Positions 1 through 10,029 of a DNA stretch of 64,000 nt are shown piece after piece (within the stretch, counting starts at the first letter, position 1; every line of letters starts with the position of its first letter). The notes under the pieces are model-generated. The model was not told the origin of the DNA, made no database searches, and worked only from the letters and a program-made list of their open reading frames with translations. The stretch comes from Stratiolaelaps scimitus (Eukaryota > Arthropoda > Arachnida > Mesostigmata > Laelapidae). The stretch lies in the NCBI GenBank assembly GCA_019614645.1, contig JABWDB010000037.1, positions 2,262,001 through 2,326,000 on the forward strand, read 5' to 3'. A program made the position numbers and the translations under genes.

Positions 1-137
1 GGAAAGAACGCCAGGAGAGGCCCAGAACGAGGTAGGGGACACGGGGATAGCCGAAGCACATCGGAAAGGGAAACTCGTCTTGCGTAGGGCCGGTTATGGA
101 ACAGGGTGACACCAGGGGTAGTCGGGGTCAGAAGGGG

Positions 138-422
138 TTACTCGTCGACCCCCGGGGGGGAGGTAGGCGACGGGGGGGCTCGGAGAAGCGAAGACTCCTG
201 CAGGGAGCTACGACGACGCTTCGAGCGCAGCGGCCGGTCGCAGCACCGCTGGTTGGGATCGAAAACATCGATGAGCTCGTCGAGCGCAGGATGGAACCTG
301 GAGGGTTCTTCTGCTCCTGGGAAACCAGGACGCGGCAGGATAGGGGACAGCAGACACATCCGTATACGCCCGATAATGAATTCCCGTAACGCCTTCTGCT
401 GCTGCTGCTGCTCCTGGTTCAC
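138..422 (-). CDS. Possible short minus-strand coding segment with polyglutamine
   Basis: This 94-codon minus-strand frame begins with a short glutamine run and continues with a non-repetitive stretch (REFIIGRIRMCLLSPILPRP). A second minus-strand frame at 419-751 abuts it. Neither resembles a known family. The overlap of open frames on both strands in this GC-rich block makes chance openness likely. It is listed only because the composition looks more protein-like than its neighbours. Confidence 0.12.
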   Translation of the reverse strand: MNQEQQQQQKALREFIIGRIRMCLLSPILPRPGFPGAEEPSRFHPALDELIDVFDPNQRCCDRPLRSKRRRSSLQESSLLRAPPSPTSPPGVDE

Positions 423-808
423 CCTATGGCTATAGTGCTCTCACGATTCCAAAGGTCCCTGTCCTTTTCGAAGCGGGTCCGATCGGGTCCGACCGTGTTC
501 TCTTCCGTATCTGTGATGTTCCTCTCTCGCCGTGACGCCGTGATCTCCTTGCAGGAACACTTTCGGAAGCTTTTCGAGCTGAGGAGACCCGGAGAACCCC
601 TTCGAAACCGAGGCTCGCTGATGCCACCGTTGTCACTAGGATTGGCAAGGAAGATAGAGCTCCCTTGCGCCCGAGGCCCAGGTAGTCCGAATCGCTTGCA
701 CACTTGCTCGTTGGCTCGAGCCGTCACAGTCGGCGGGGCGGCAGGACCCAAGTGAGTTGGTTCTGTTTGAGTCGAATGAGGAGGAAGAAGTGAGCGGGGG
801 TTCCGACG

Positions 809-1207
809 CTAGAGACTAATCTGCCCCCTCCCCCCAACGTCGACCAGGCGAACCCCCAGTCCCTCGGATTCGGACGGTGGTCTCACGATATAGAGAGTCA
901 CTTTTTCCGACTGTAAAATCTCAACAGCTTGAGTTAATATCCGCGACATCAAAGGACGCCCTCCTTCTCTGGCACGCGCGGCCTGATGTAGGCTCCAGAG
1001 CCAGCCGAGGACTCCTAAGAGCGAGGTGCCGAAGGAATCCCCGGGGTTCGTCCCTCTAGCGACCGGCGGCCTGGGGATTTCCGAGATTTCCGTCCACGTC
1101 TGCCACGACTCTGACCTCGACGCGATTCGATAAGCCTCGTTGACTTCCAGTTTGAACTGGCGTCGTGACGATGAACCTAGCGAGTTTTTCTCAAAAACCA
1201 CAGACAT
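809..1207 (-). CDS. Possible minus-strand exon, unknown protein
   Basis: An ATG at 1207 opens a 132-codon minus-strand frame with mixed, non-repetitive composition, unlike the low-complexity shadow frames nearby. Residues around 85-105 read like an amphipathic helix (ILTQAVEILQSEKVTLYIV). A GTGAGA donor-like site lies inside it at about 888, so the exon may end there. A pyrimidine-rich stretch ending in CAG lies further along the minus strand near 760. Splicing from the donor to that acceptor does not give a long open frame in phase, which weakens the model. No family is recognised. Confidence 0.2.
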   Translation of the reverse strand: MSVVFEKNSLGSSSRRQFKLEVNEAYRIASRSESWQTWTEISEIPRPPVARGTNPGDSFGTSLLGVLGWLWSLHQAARAREGGRPLMSRILTQAVEILQSEKVTLYIVRPPSESEGLGVRLVDVGGRGQISL

Positions 1208-1210
1208 CCT

Positions 1211-2745
1211 ACATGATAATAAAGCGGAAGATATTCATTGAGGCGTTTTTTTTGCCCCATATCTAAATAACCTACATGTTGAGTTCAATTATATTAGCAG
1301 CCACTACTATTAAGACAGCGAGGCTGTTACAGAGCGAACGAAGACAGACAACCCTATCGATATTGCTGATTATCGTATGCTGACTTCTCACCTTGCTTCG
1401 AAACACAATGTCAATCCTCTATAAGAATTTGTTAATATAAGATAATAATAATATTATAGGCATTTATTAGTGTATTCACTCAAAATAAAAAAAAAAAAAT
1501 TTAACGTTGCGAAACTCGCCCAAAGGGCTACAGTCCGCCAACTTTGCCGTAAATACGTCGAACAAATATTAAATCAATGGTGTATGAGTGTGCTCGATTT
1601 ATAGTACTGCTATAAGAAAGTATATAATTAGAACGCGTAATACAGGGTGGAGAGAAGAGGAACAATAAAGTGCAATAAACAAGGTAGATCAACAGGTAAA
1701 AAGTAGGCGTACAGCTGATGTAGGGGCTGCCTACTTCAAATCGACGTGTTTTTCTTACTGATTAGAAATGTGGGCCTTCCAATTGTAGGTCTGCCTTCGC
1801 TAAAACCGAAGCATCGGTCCCGTATAGATCATATACGACAGTGGGCTCGCAGAGGTGATATTAGGATACTCTCACTTGTTTGTCTCTTGCTGATTGTATC
1901 TGTAATTATGAACAATGTTTACAGTTTGTATACAGTACATGCGCCTTAAAAATCGAACACATGCAGATCGATGCAGACGATCAAACGAAATCCGCCTACA
2001 ATTGGCCGGACTAAAATAAAAGACACTTAAATTAAAATGATGATACAGTCAGTTGACTTTATAAACGCGCATGGATTTCACTTACGGAATACATCTGGCA
2101 TTAAGTAGCCTGCTAATTTTAAGCAATTTTGTCAACGTGATAGGAACAACCAAATTTAAAGAGAGACCTTCTAAGACTTTTTCACTGTTACTCACAAGAA
2201 GTTACAGCTACAGTGATATCTCATAATGCAACACAAAAATAGATCTTAAAAGTAAATCTAAATCAAAGGCTTAATGAAGATGACATCCCCGACTGGACGC
2301 GTGGTAGCTATTATACATGCGTAACGAATATCCAAGCAATGTGTCCCTAATTAGCTACAATTAGGGACACGAAATAACACGGTGCATAGCACAGCTCTAG
2401 TGACCTTGAATGATTTGGGCCATTGTCATGTAATTGTATCAATTAATATCATACTAGCCTCAATATAGTCTAACAGTGCGCCACTTTGGTGCCTGCTCTG
2501 GCAATCAAAATCACAAATCATTGCAGTGTAAAGAGGCCATATTGTTTATTCATAAATGTGCACGTATCCAGCCCTAAAATATCAACAGATGAAGCGTTAT
2601 TAAGGTTTTACGGGCAGAGGAGACGCGAAAGTTGATAAGCAACCAACTGACCAATAGAGCGCAACTCTACCTCTTTGATAATCAAAAGCAAAATGGATTA
2701 GAAGAACATTTACCAAATGTTTTGCACTTTGGACGATCATAGTCG
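1211..2745. other. AT-rich stretch without recognisable gene
   Basis: No supported coding region is seen. The longest frame (1746-1949, +) is 67 codons and unremarkable. A poly-A run occurs near 1488-1500, and a perfect 12-bp inverted repeat at 2341-2370 is listed separately. Confidence 0.5.
2341..2370. repeat. Perfect hairpin, 12-bp arms
   Basis: The arms GTGTCCCTAATT (2341-2352) and AATTAGGGACAC (2359-2370) are exact reverse complements around a 6-nt loop. It could be a remnant of transposon ends or a structured RNA. No partner feature is seen. Confidence 0.7.
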
Positions 2746-2769
2746 GAGCATTTCTTTAGGCGTTCTCCA

Positions 2770-3100
2770 AGACGTTTCTTTTCTAGGAGAGTCTTCTTTT
2801 CTTCTCTTAGGGGGTTTTCTTCTAGGAGAGTCTTCTTTTTTTCTCTTAGGGGTTTTCTTCTAGGAAGTCTTCTTTTCTTCTCTTAGAGGTTTTGCTTTAG
2901 GAGAGTTTTCTTTTCTTCTCTTAGGGGTTTTCTTCTAGGCGAGTCTTCTTTTCTTCTATTAGGGGTTTTCTTCTAGGCGAGTCTTCTTTTCTTTTCTTAG
3001 GGGTTTTCTTCTAGGAGAGTCTTCTTTTCTTTTCTTAGGGGTTTTCTTCTAGTAGAGTCTTCTTTCCTTCTCTTAGGGGTTTTCTTCTAGGCGAGTCTTA
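2770..3100. repeat. 38-39 bp pyrimidine-rich tandem repeat
   Basis: About eight imperfect copies of a 38-39 bp unit built on TCTAGGAGAGTCTTC and TTCTCTTAGGGGTTTT follow one another. Copies differ by small substitutions (AGGAGAG/AGGCGAG/AGTAGAG) and 1-bp length changes. The plus strand is strongly C+T-rich apart from the AGG(GG) blocks. It is a minisatellite with no coding capacity. Confidence 0.9.
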
Positions 3101-3486
3101 CCTGGCGAGGACCTCTCTGGCAATGTGCATAAGATGAGAACAAATTAAAAAGTGACAATGTTGGAGGTCATTATCTGTGGTACGCTAATGTGAAATAGTG
3201 ACGGAGTCGCTCTCCCAGATTGTATTGGACGGTATGCCGAATTTAAAACCGATGCGAGCAAAATCTAACAAGGGTAAAAACGATTACACTGTTTTCGTTT
3301 TGTCTTATTGAAGAACATTAAACAAAATGAATTGATAATTTATTTACAAGCTACTATGTTATACTTATGAACACAGGTGCCAAGTAAGACGATGCAAACA
3401 GCGTGTCAACCGGGGGCACATACAATTCGAAGAGTTTCGAAACAATACAGAAAATTTCAACTACGTATTAACGGAACTGAAGCCTT

Positions 3487-3537
3487 GATATCGCTATATA
3501 TATATATATAATATATATGTATATATATATATATACA
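3487..3537. repeat. (TA)n microsatellite
   Basis: Interrupted TA dinucleotide tract, immediately upstream of the LINE remnant. Confidence 0.9.
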
Positions 3538-3542
3538 TAGCT

Positions 3543-4555
3543 CACGAAATTTCTGGGAACCCTAGATCTGCTCCCCGAAGAGTGGCATGGTTTCAGAGCC
3601 GGCAGAAGCACACAACGACCTGCACTGGGCTTCTTCAAGATGTGCACTAGGCTCTCGAAAATTCCGGGGGCTCCCTATATGCCATCTTCGTTGACTTCCG
3701 CGTGAGCTTTGACATCCCATCCAGGGTCACGACCTTGGAAATGGTAGCAGAGGTAACCCCCAGAGGTTCCTAGATCTCTTACGGCGATCTTCCAAGAGGA
3801 CGAAATAGTTCTCGACGATGATTTCGCCCTGCATGAAAACTTCACCCTAACAGCCGGCTATGGCGGGGGGAGAACCTCAGTCCGCTATCTTCGTGGTCCT
3901 AGTCTTTGACCTGCCGAGTTCGATCCAGGATCGGCAGCCGAGAGCAAAAGTAGTCGTGTACGCTGTCGACCTGGTCCTCTACTGTACCAACAGGCGCCAC
4001 ACGCAACAGGTTTTAGGAACTCTGAAAGCCAAGGTAGAAAGTCTCGAGCTCTAGATCAACGCGCACAAGATTGTAGCCACGAAGCTCCGTCGCGGAGCCC
4101 GGCTCGTCAAAGGGAACTTTTTCATGTTATACGAATCGGTGATAACCCTCACAAACCGATTTTGTTAGCTTGCACTCACACTGCCAGAGAATGCTTCGGC
4201 GCCCCCGGCGGCCACATTCGGGGAAGGGTTTGCAAAGCACTCGCGGGAAGCCGAACGCGCTCTCCCTGTTCGACATAAAGGTTGCGCCAATGGCCTCCTG
4301 TGATATCCGACTCATTTGGAACTACCTTGAGGAGTCTGATCTCGCGACGCTCGATAGAACGAAATCTAGCTTTTTGAAGGGGGTGTTCTGCTTATAGGCA
4401 CACGCCATCTGCACCAAAACGCATCTAATGGCAGCCACGCGTAGATTCGTGGAGAAGCCCAAGGAGCACTTTCATCTACCGAAGACAGAAGCATACCATC
4501 GAAAGTTACCGCAGGAAGATGGCCTGAGTCACGATCCCTACACCCCCTCACGCTG
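3543..4555 (+). pseudogene. Decayed non-LTR retrotransposon reverse transcriptase
   Basis: Plus-strand frames, broken by shifts and stops, read as the RT domain of a LINE-type element. A segment near 3573 gives LLPEEWHGFRAGRS, the usual 'P.QHGFR.GRST' block. A segment near 3685 gives an 'FVDFR.AFD'-like block. At 3945-4010 the frame reads VVVYAVDLVLYCTNRRHTQQ, the active-site box followed by its usual helix. The catalytic YADD is YAVD here, losing the first aspartate. Further on (about 4280-4400) an 'IWNYLEESDLATLDRTKSSFLK' type of 3' ORF end is visible. The frame changes at least three times, so the copy is dead. The clade cannot be fixed by eye. Confidence 0.75.
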
Positions 4556-5182
4556 ACCAATATGGTTGTTGTCATATCTGTAGACAATGTTATTTAGGAC
4601 CCTAGTCTAAAGTCACAAGGGCATCTATCAGTTTTTTTTTTCGGAACACGAAAAAAGAATCTATAAATCTAGTTAAAAGAAAAAAATATATATATATACT
4701 TATACATATATTTAGGTCAGAAAGAAAAGGGGATGATGATGATTAGAGGTCGAGACATGGGCAAAGAACTCATTGGTACTGTTCATTCATCCAGCTGATC
4801 CTCTGCAACAACTGATATCTGACGGAGGCGTAAAGCTAGCATTGTCTAGACACTTGAGTTCGTGGCGAATCTATCGACAAGAGCATCTACGGTTACAAAT
4901 CACGGTTGCACCAACAACCGGTTGACAAGCAGATCCGAGGTCTGAGCCTCATCACCGAACGACACAAGAAAATGAACCAGGCCGAAACTGGTCGATTCAT
5001 CCAGCGAGTGCCACGTCCAGTGGCAAGGATTAATGAGGAATGGGACACAAAAAGGATGAAAAATACATCTCGTCCTCGGTACGTTTAGGTCTAGCTTGTG
5101 TTGTGTGACACCTTCGAGAAATGCATTGAGCAGGAAGGAAAATCACAATCGAGTCATTCGATGAGATATCCTTAACTGATAA
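4556..5182. other. Non-coding stretch with TA tract
   Basis: It contains a short TA tract (about 4687-4700) and a 60-codon plus frame (4906-5088) of unknown nature. It may be a continuation of the neighbouring retroelement debris. Nothing is recognisable. Confidence 0.4.
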
Positions 5183-5312
5183 GGTAAGGTAAGGCTTTAT
5201 TAAAGGAACTGCATACAATGCTTAAGTTCTCTTATATGTCATGCAACGGGATTCGAACCTGCGGCCTCTGGCTTTTTACAGCCAGAGACTCAGCCGTCCA
5301 AGCCGTCCGGTG
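5183..5312 (-). repeat. SINE family A, near full length
   Basis: Read on the minus strand it has a tRNA-like head with the RNA polymerase III B box GGTTCGAATCCCG. A conserved body follows (TGACATATAAGAGAACTTAAGC) and then the 3' end TTTAATAAAGCCTTACC. It matches at least a dozen other copies in this window. The tRNA head implies Pol III transcription. The shared 3' end is probably what its partner LINE recognises. Confidence 0.9.
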
Positions 5313-6640
5313 GTTACTTGAAGGCCGGTGACGGTGACCCCTCATTCTTCCGATACGGACAGCGTCTTCTTCACTGTCACCGTTGAAGAACGAACTCGCT
5401 TTGGCGGATACGCCAAAACTTTCCATAGCAATCAGCTGGTCCGACCCGTTCAGTTCAGGGATCCAGTGGCCTGCAGTAGCTTCTCCACTCCTTCTCGTTT
5501 GTATCGTCGGATCCTTCGACCGGTGGGCGGCTCGTTGTGTTTGCGCAAGGCAAACTTGTTTACGTCGAAGAGGTGCTAAGCGCCCACAATGACACGCGTC
5601 CGCCTCCGGCCCCCACATACGATAAAAAGGCACCGCACGCGAGCGCGAAAAAGAAGCAATGGCCTTCAAAGTGAATCACTTCTCTATCCTCTGCCTAAGC
5701 TGACCCCCCTCACCTCGACGGGAAAACATCGGAGGGCTCTGGAGGAGAAGCATAATACCGGGATTGCATTGCTAGAAAACCAAGGTCCCCTTTCAACAAG
5801 GCGGTTTTGTCAGCTCAATAGTCGATCGTAGCTCGTTGCCTTAAGAGAGGACCCGAAACGCAATTGTTACGGACGACTAATATGACACGGAGAACAATGC
5901 GGCTGGCAAGACCTCGACGTCTTAATCGACGGTTGGTTCTACGATTCGGGGCTTAACGAGTTGGTGCACAGTTGAATACTCACTCAACGAGCTAAATTTA
6001 ATCACCGTGCGTGCGACTCGATCACATACGGTTCTTGAGAACGCCAAAAGAGCACAATACGAAATTCAAGCTATGCTGGTCTTGTTATAGAATAATTACC
6101 ATTATCTTGGTCATATCTCGTGGCGAACATTATCAAATCCGGCTTTTTCACAATAAAACAACGAAATAATGTGTTACAAACTAACACTGCGGACTGAGTG
6201 GCTTGTGAAATGTGCAGGTTAATATCTTATAGTCTTCTGATGAGGATTATAACGATAATGAGCGTCACATCGATATCTGCTCAACGCAAGAGCTCACGCA
6301 GGAGCTTCCGATACGTGTCATAAGATATAAGATCGTATCTCTATGGTACCTCAACTTTGTTGAGGGCAGAAACATTTAGTTGTGCGGGGGGAGTATTTGT
6401 TTAAACCGGGGACAGGACTGTTCTTAGTTGCCACCCCAAAGCACATAACTCCTTAACTAACAATGAAATCGAGAGTTCTCTATATACTTACTTACGATTA
6501 AGGTTGGTCTATCTTCTGTGTATTATTAAAATTCCCTCTACCACGGAGGACTTCACTTTCGCATATTATCAAAGACCAATTTGCCTGCAAAACTATAATA
6601 GAAAAACGACAAAAATTACGCACTTGTTTGTTTCAATTCG
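5313..6640. other. No recognised gene
   Basis: The first 500 bases are open in several frames (5232-5669 minus, 5328-5579 and 5589-5831 plus). The proteins show no recognisable domain and the frames shadow each other. The rest is AT-rich and featureless. Confidence 0.4.
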
Positions 6641-6648
6641 CCACCGTT

Positions 6649-6760
6649 GCTCATTTGCATTTAAAGGTGTTGTCCGTCTGTCCTAGGAAGCTAAAAGTAG
6701 CTGAACTAAGTTGAATGCTTAAGGCTAAGAATTAGGCCGAAAAATTTTGGAGTCCAAAAT
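6649..6760 (+). repeat. SINE family B, degenerate 3' part
   Basis: The order CATTTGCATTTAAAGG, then GTCCGTC, then CTTAAGGCTAAG and CCGAAAAATTT follows the body of family B as seen at 18215-18330, with many substitutions. The tRNA-like head is missing. Confidence 0.6.
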
Positions 6761-6812
6761 CTTCCCCTTTAAATAGCTCTTAATTTCTTTTCCCCATACA
6801 TTATAGCCTTAT

Positions 6813-6833
6813 TATATATATATATATATATAA
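6813..6833. repeat. (TA)n microsatellite
   Basis: Short pure TA tract. Confidence 0.9.
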
Positions 6834-7530
6834 TTTAGTTTGTTCTTTTCCTCAATTGATACATATGCTAACAATTTTAAGGACATTCCATTCGCTTATA
6901 CATTTATACAAAGTAATCATCATAACGTGTGTGAATAGCTGTGAGGTCGCGATGCGCGACACCTTCAAGTCAGTAGCTTCAAAAAGTAAGTGTATTTGAG
7001 TATGCTCATTTGGATATTTCAAATTTTCCCGCCAATAACAAAATTATAGATCTTTAGATCAATGTTTGAATGATGGAGTTTTAAATACAGTTTGAATTCA
7101 TTCTCCAGATTACCATATACCTGCTTTCGAGTAAATGGCGCTTGTGCAGCAGTTGTGAGTCTAATAATATTTTGCACCGAAATTGAACGTGCTGGTGTTC
7201 CCATCCATAGGTGTTCGCAGCTTAAAGGACGCCCACACATTATTAATTATCATTGTTGGCCATCGCATGCCCAAATGTTGGCCTAGGCTGTTCTAGAATT
7301 CGCCAGAGACGCCCCCTACCGACGTCACCGGACGAGAACTCGTAAGTGTAGACACGTTGTGACGTCCTCCTAAACAAACGGCCGACTAAAATGTATAAGC
7401 ACTGGCGCACGACATATATTACAAGTGTTTCATTCATCCGTTTGATAATCGCTCCTACCATATGCCGATTAGGTACACATCAGGTGCCTTATAGTGAACG
7501 CGTTAAAGACGCTTACCACTAGACCATCAC
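6834..7530. other. No recognised gene
   Basis: Only short frames of 60-75 codons on both strands, none with a recognisable domain. Confidence 0.4.
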
Positions 7531-7534
7531 GGGA

Positions 7535-7646
7535 AGCAGCGTTGCACATTTCGGGAAAGGGTGGTCCGTCTTATAAAGCCTTATGCCGAAGGCAGTTGTA
7601 CCGTGGAAGTTGGATGTTGGCTGTGGGTCAGCCCGAAAAATTTACG
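7535..7646 (+). repeat. SINE family B fragment
   Basis: It carries GTTGCACATT, GGTCCGTCTTATAAAGCCTTATGCCGA and the ending GGGTCAGCCCGAAAAATTTA, matching the body of family B. Just upstream (7500-7530), a piece resembling the reverse of a family C tRNA head (CACTAGACCATC) suggests nested or juxtaposed SINE debris. Confidence 0.75.
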
Positions 7647-8570
7647 TTTAAATGCACACTTTAAGAATAGCCCGCAATAGTATAAAACGCTCGGTAACCT
7701 TTCCACCATACCATGGTACACAAGTAGACTCACCACTCGAGCACTGCCAGATGAAGTCTGCATCAGATTATGTTACAAATGTGGAGAGCGGTCCTTGCGA
7801 CGGCATTAAAAAATTCAATCCATACACTGGATGGCCTCGTTGTCGTAGCGGGGATTCGACCAAAGGCGCCGGCGGGGCCGAAGCCGTTAACGCGAGAACC
7901 TGATATCATCACCGCACCACTTAGTCTCCATAAAAATATGGGCAGTGATTTGAAACGCCACTGGCTGAACTGGCGATTGCCTTTCATCTCTCTGTGGTCA
8001 GCGATAAGTCAGAATGATTTTTAGTGTCATTGATTTGATCATTTGAAGTGAAATTACACTTTAATACTATTTAATATATTTCCCCCGCACACGCATTCAT
8101 ATACACGTTTACATACACCCATATCAAGGGCCTTGGTCTCACTCAATCGGAGTGGTCGACAACACCAAGCGCAATAGACTAGTGATGCTAGCAGGTGTGT
8201 TACCACATTATTATTATTATTATTATTGTTTATTATTGGAATAAATAGCCAACAATTGTGCCCTTTGTGCCAGTAATAAACGTGCTCATCAATATACCCA
8301 AATGTGTGTAAACAGCATTTTAGTGAGTATGCCCATGAGCCAGAGACTCGGTAGGGGCAAGGTGGACAGGAGAAGTTCAGTGTAGACAGTTCATTATCGA
8401 AACAGGTACCCACAACAACAATTACATACATTGTCAATTTTAACCAAAGCGCTGTATGCTCACAAGCAATATCCAGGTGGCAAATGGCCACCCAAAAAGT
8501 CACCCCAAGGAGGAAGGTGCAGATTTCGAGAGAGATTCTAGTCGAATAACTTGTAATAGGTATAAGGCCA
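7647..8570. other. No recognised gene; short ATT tract
   Basis: It includes an (ATT)n tract at about 8207-8226. A 207-codon minus-strand frame (8054-8677) spans the microsatellite and part of a SINE, so it is treated as chance openness. Confidence 0.45.
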
Positions 8571-8574
8571 GAGC

Positions 8575-8726
8575 TAAAGACCCTGGCTGTCCGAGACGCC
8601 GGAGGCTGAAGGCGGCAAGTTCGAGTTGTCCCGCGACCTGGTGAGGGCACATACACTATACAAGAGAACTTAACCATTGTAAAAACTGCAGTTTCTTTAA
8701 TAAACCAATAAAACCTTTACCCTCAA
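8575..8726 (+). repeat. SINE family A
   Basis: A degenerate tRNA-like head (AAGTTCGAGTTGTCCCG) is followed by the typical body CAAGAGAACTTAACCATTG and the 3' end AATAAACCAATAAAACCTTTACC. The orientation places two AATAAA poly(A)-signal-like hexamers on the plus strand. Confidence 0.85.
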
Positions 8727-9048
8727 CCTTTAAAGGTTGCCTATATTGCTTCAGTAAAGCTTCTCGTATGTGCTCTTATTGCATTTCGTTTTGTATAAAG
8801 CTTTTTATCCACTGAATCACTTCTTATCTAACGTTATTTCTCTACATGCATCTACGTTAGGCAGCAATGAAGGTAATAGTTTATTGCTTGACTAGCTAGG
8901 CTGCTGCGGCTGGCACTAGGGATTATGTGAATTATCAGGAAAATACCTCAGCCGAGCATTTCCTCCGCGCAGTTGTCGTTGTTGCGAGAGGCTCGCTTTT
9001 GTTGCAATTTTTCGTTCTGCTTTCAATCCTGTTTCATACTCGCAGTAA

Positions 9049-9900
9049 TCAGATGATAGGGCAGTCTCCACCAAGATCTAGCCAAGCCTCACAAGTTCGG
9101 GGTGTGGGGGGGAGAATTCGACGATGGGGAAGGTCGCTCTGTCGGCCGAAGACCGCCGAAGAAGACCTGCAGACACCCATCCACCAGTTGGGAGAATGCT
9201 GGGAAAGGCGAACTAAGAGCGAGAACGAGAGAGATAGAGAGAGAGAGAGGCGTCGAGGTCGAGACGCGGCATCGGTGGCCAAGTCGGCGAACTGCCAAGG
9301 ATTAGGAGGGCTAAATATGATAAGGAAGGCATTCCCCTGGGATATTATGAGAATACATACGCCTATGCTTGTAGGCGGTGGCGGCGGCGGCGAAGGGGGT
9401 TGGCGGAGGGGGCTGGGGATGGATGCGGAACCGGTCGCCGGGAGCCAGAATGGGGCGCACATCAGAAAACAGGGAAACGCGCTCGGGAGGTGAAGCTGTA
9501 GACGGGCGAACCGGGCAACCGTCCCGGTTTGCTGCTGTGGCACTGCCGAAACGATGCAATGCGGCCCTGCAGTAGCCGCATCAGGGAAAAAGCTATGGGA
9601 GGCAGAGGAGAAAGTGGGGGCCCAGCGAGAGTGGGCTCTTCGGGTTCGAGGCAAAACATCGCGGTCGTTTTTATGGATAAGCAGCACCAGCGGCAGCAGC
9701 AGCAGCAGCAACCCGAGCCGGTGACTCGTTTTCAGGAGCGGGGACCCAAGGCAACTGAGCAACGACCGCTGGGCTAGTGCCCGCCACTGGGAGATGGAAG
9801 CCGATGCTGAAAACTCGACAGCTTCCTGCTTCGCAAGAAGCAAACGGACGTAGCTCCCTCCGAGCGCCCGCACCAAACACCCATCCACCCTAACGCGCCC
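9049..9900. other. GC-rich block with low-complexity ORFs
   Basis: This GC-rich, SINE-free block contains a GA tract (about 9228-9249), GGC-rich repeats (about 9374-9396) and a CAG run (about 9690-9711). A 279-codon minus-strand frame (9888-9049) and a 188-codon plus frame (8927-9493) overlap it. Both are dominated by translated simple repeats (poly-Leu, poly-Pro, Ser-Leu runs). I see no domain and treat it as regulatory or untranslated-exon-like DNA. Confidence 0.4.
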
Positions 9901-9961
9901 GCATCCCGGCTGGATAAACGAGCATGAGAGGGTAAAGGAGAGATTATAAAAAAGCCAAAAT

Positions 9962-10007
9962 TATCTCTCTCTCTCTCTCTGTCTATCTCTCTCTCTATCT
10001 CTATCTC
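9962..10007. repeat. (CT)n-rich microsatellite
   Basis: CT dinucleotide tract interrupted by TATCT units. Confidence 0.9.
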
Positions 10008-10029
10008 GCACTAGTTCCCCTGTTTCTCT

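Larger units (their letters stand above)
1..1210. other. GC-rich block, possible promoter or exon DNA
   Basis: This stretch is clearly richer in G+C than the following AT-rich DNA and holds no copy of the dispersed repeats seen elsewhere. Several frames stay open on both strands, as expected from base composition alone. It contains a CTG/CAG run near 398-412 that reads as polyglutamine on the minus strand. The block could be a CpG-rich promoter or the 5' exons of a gene running off the left edge. No domain was recognised, so no gene is called on it as a whole. Confidence 0.4.

Noticed and set aside
8054..8677. 207-codon minus-strand ORF
   Set aside because: It runs through an (ATT)n tract (poly-Asn) and into a SINE; no domain.
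9049..9888. 279-codon minus-strand ORF
   Set aside because: Mostly translated simple repeats and GC-rich sequence (poly-Leu, poly-Pro, Ser-Leu runs); overlapping frames on both strands; no domain.
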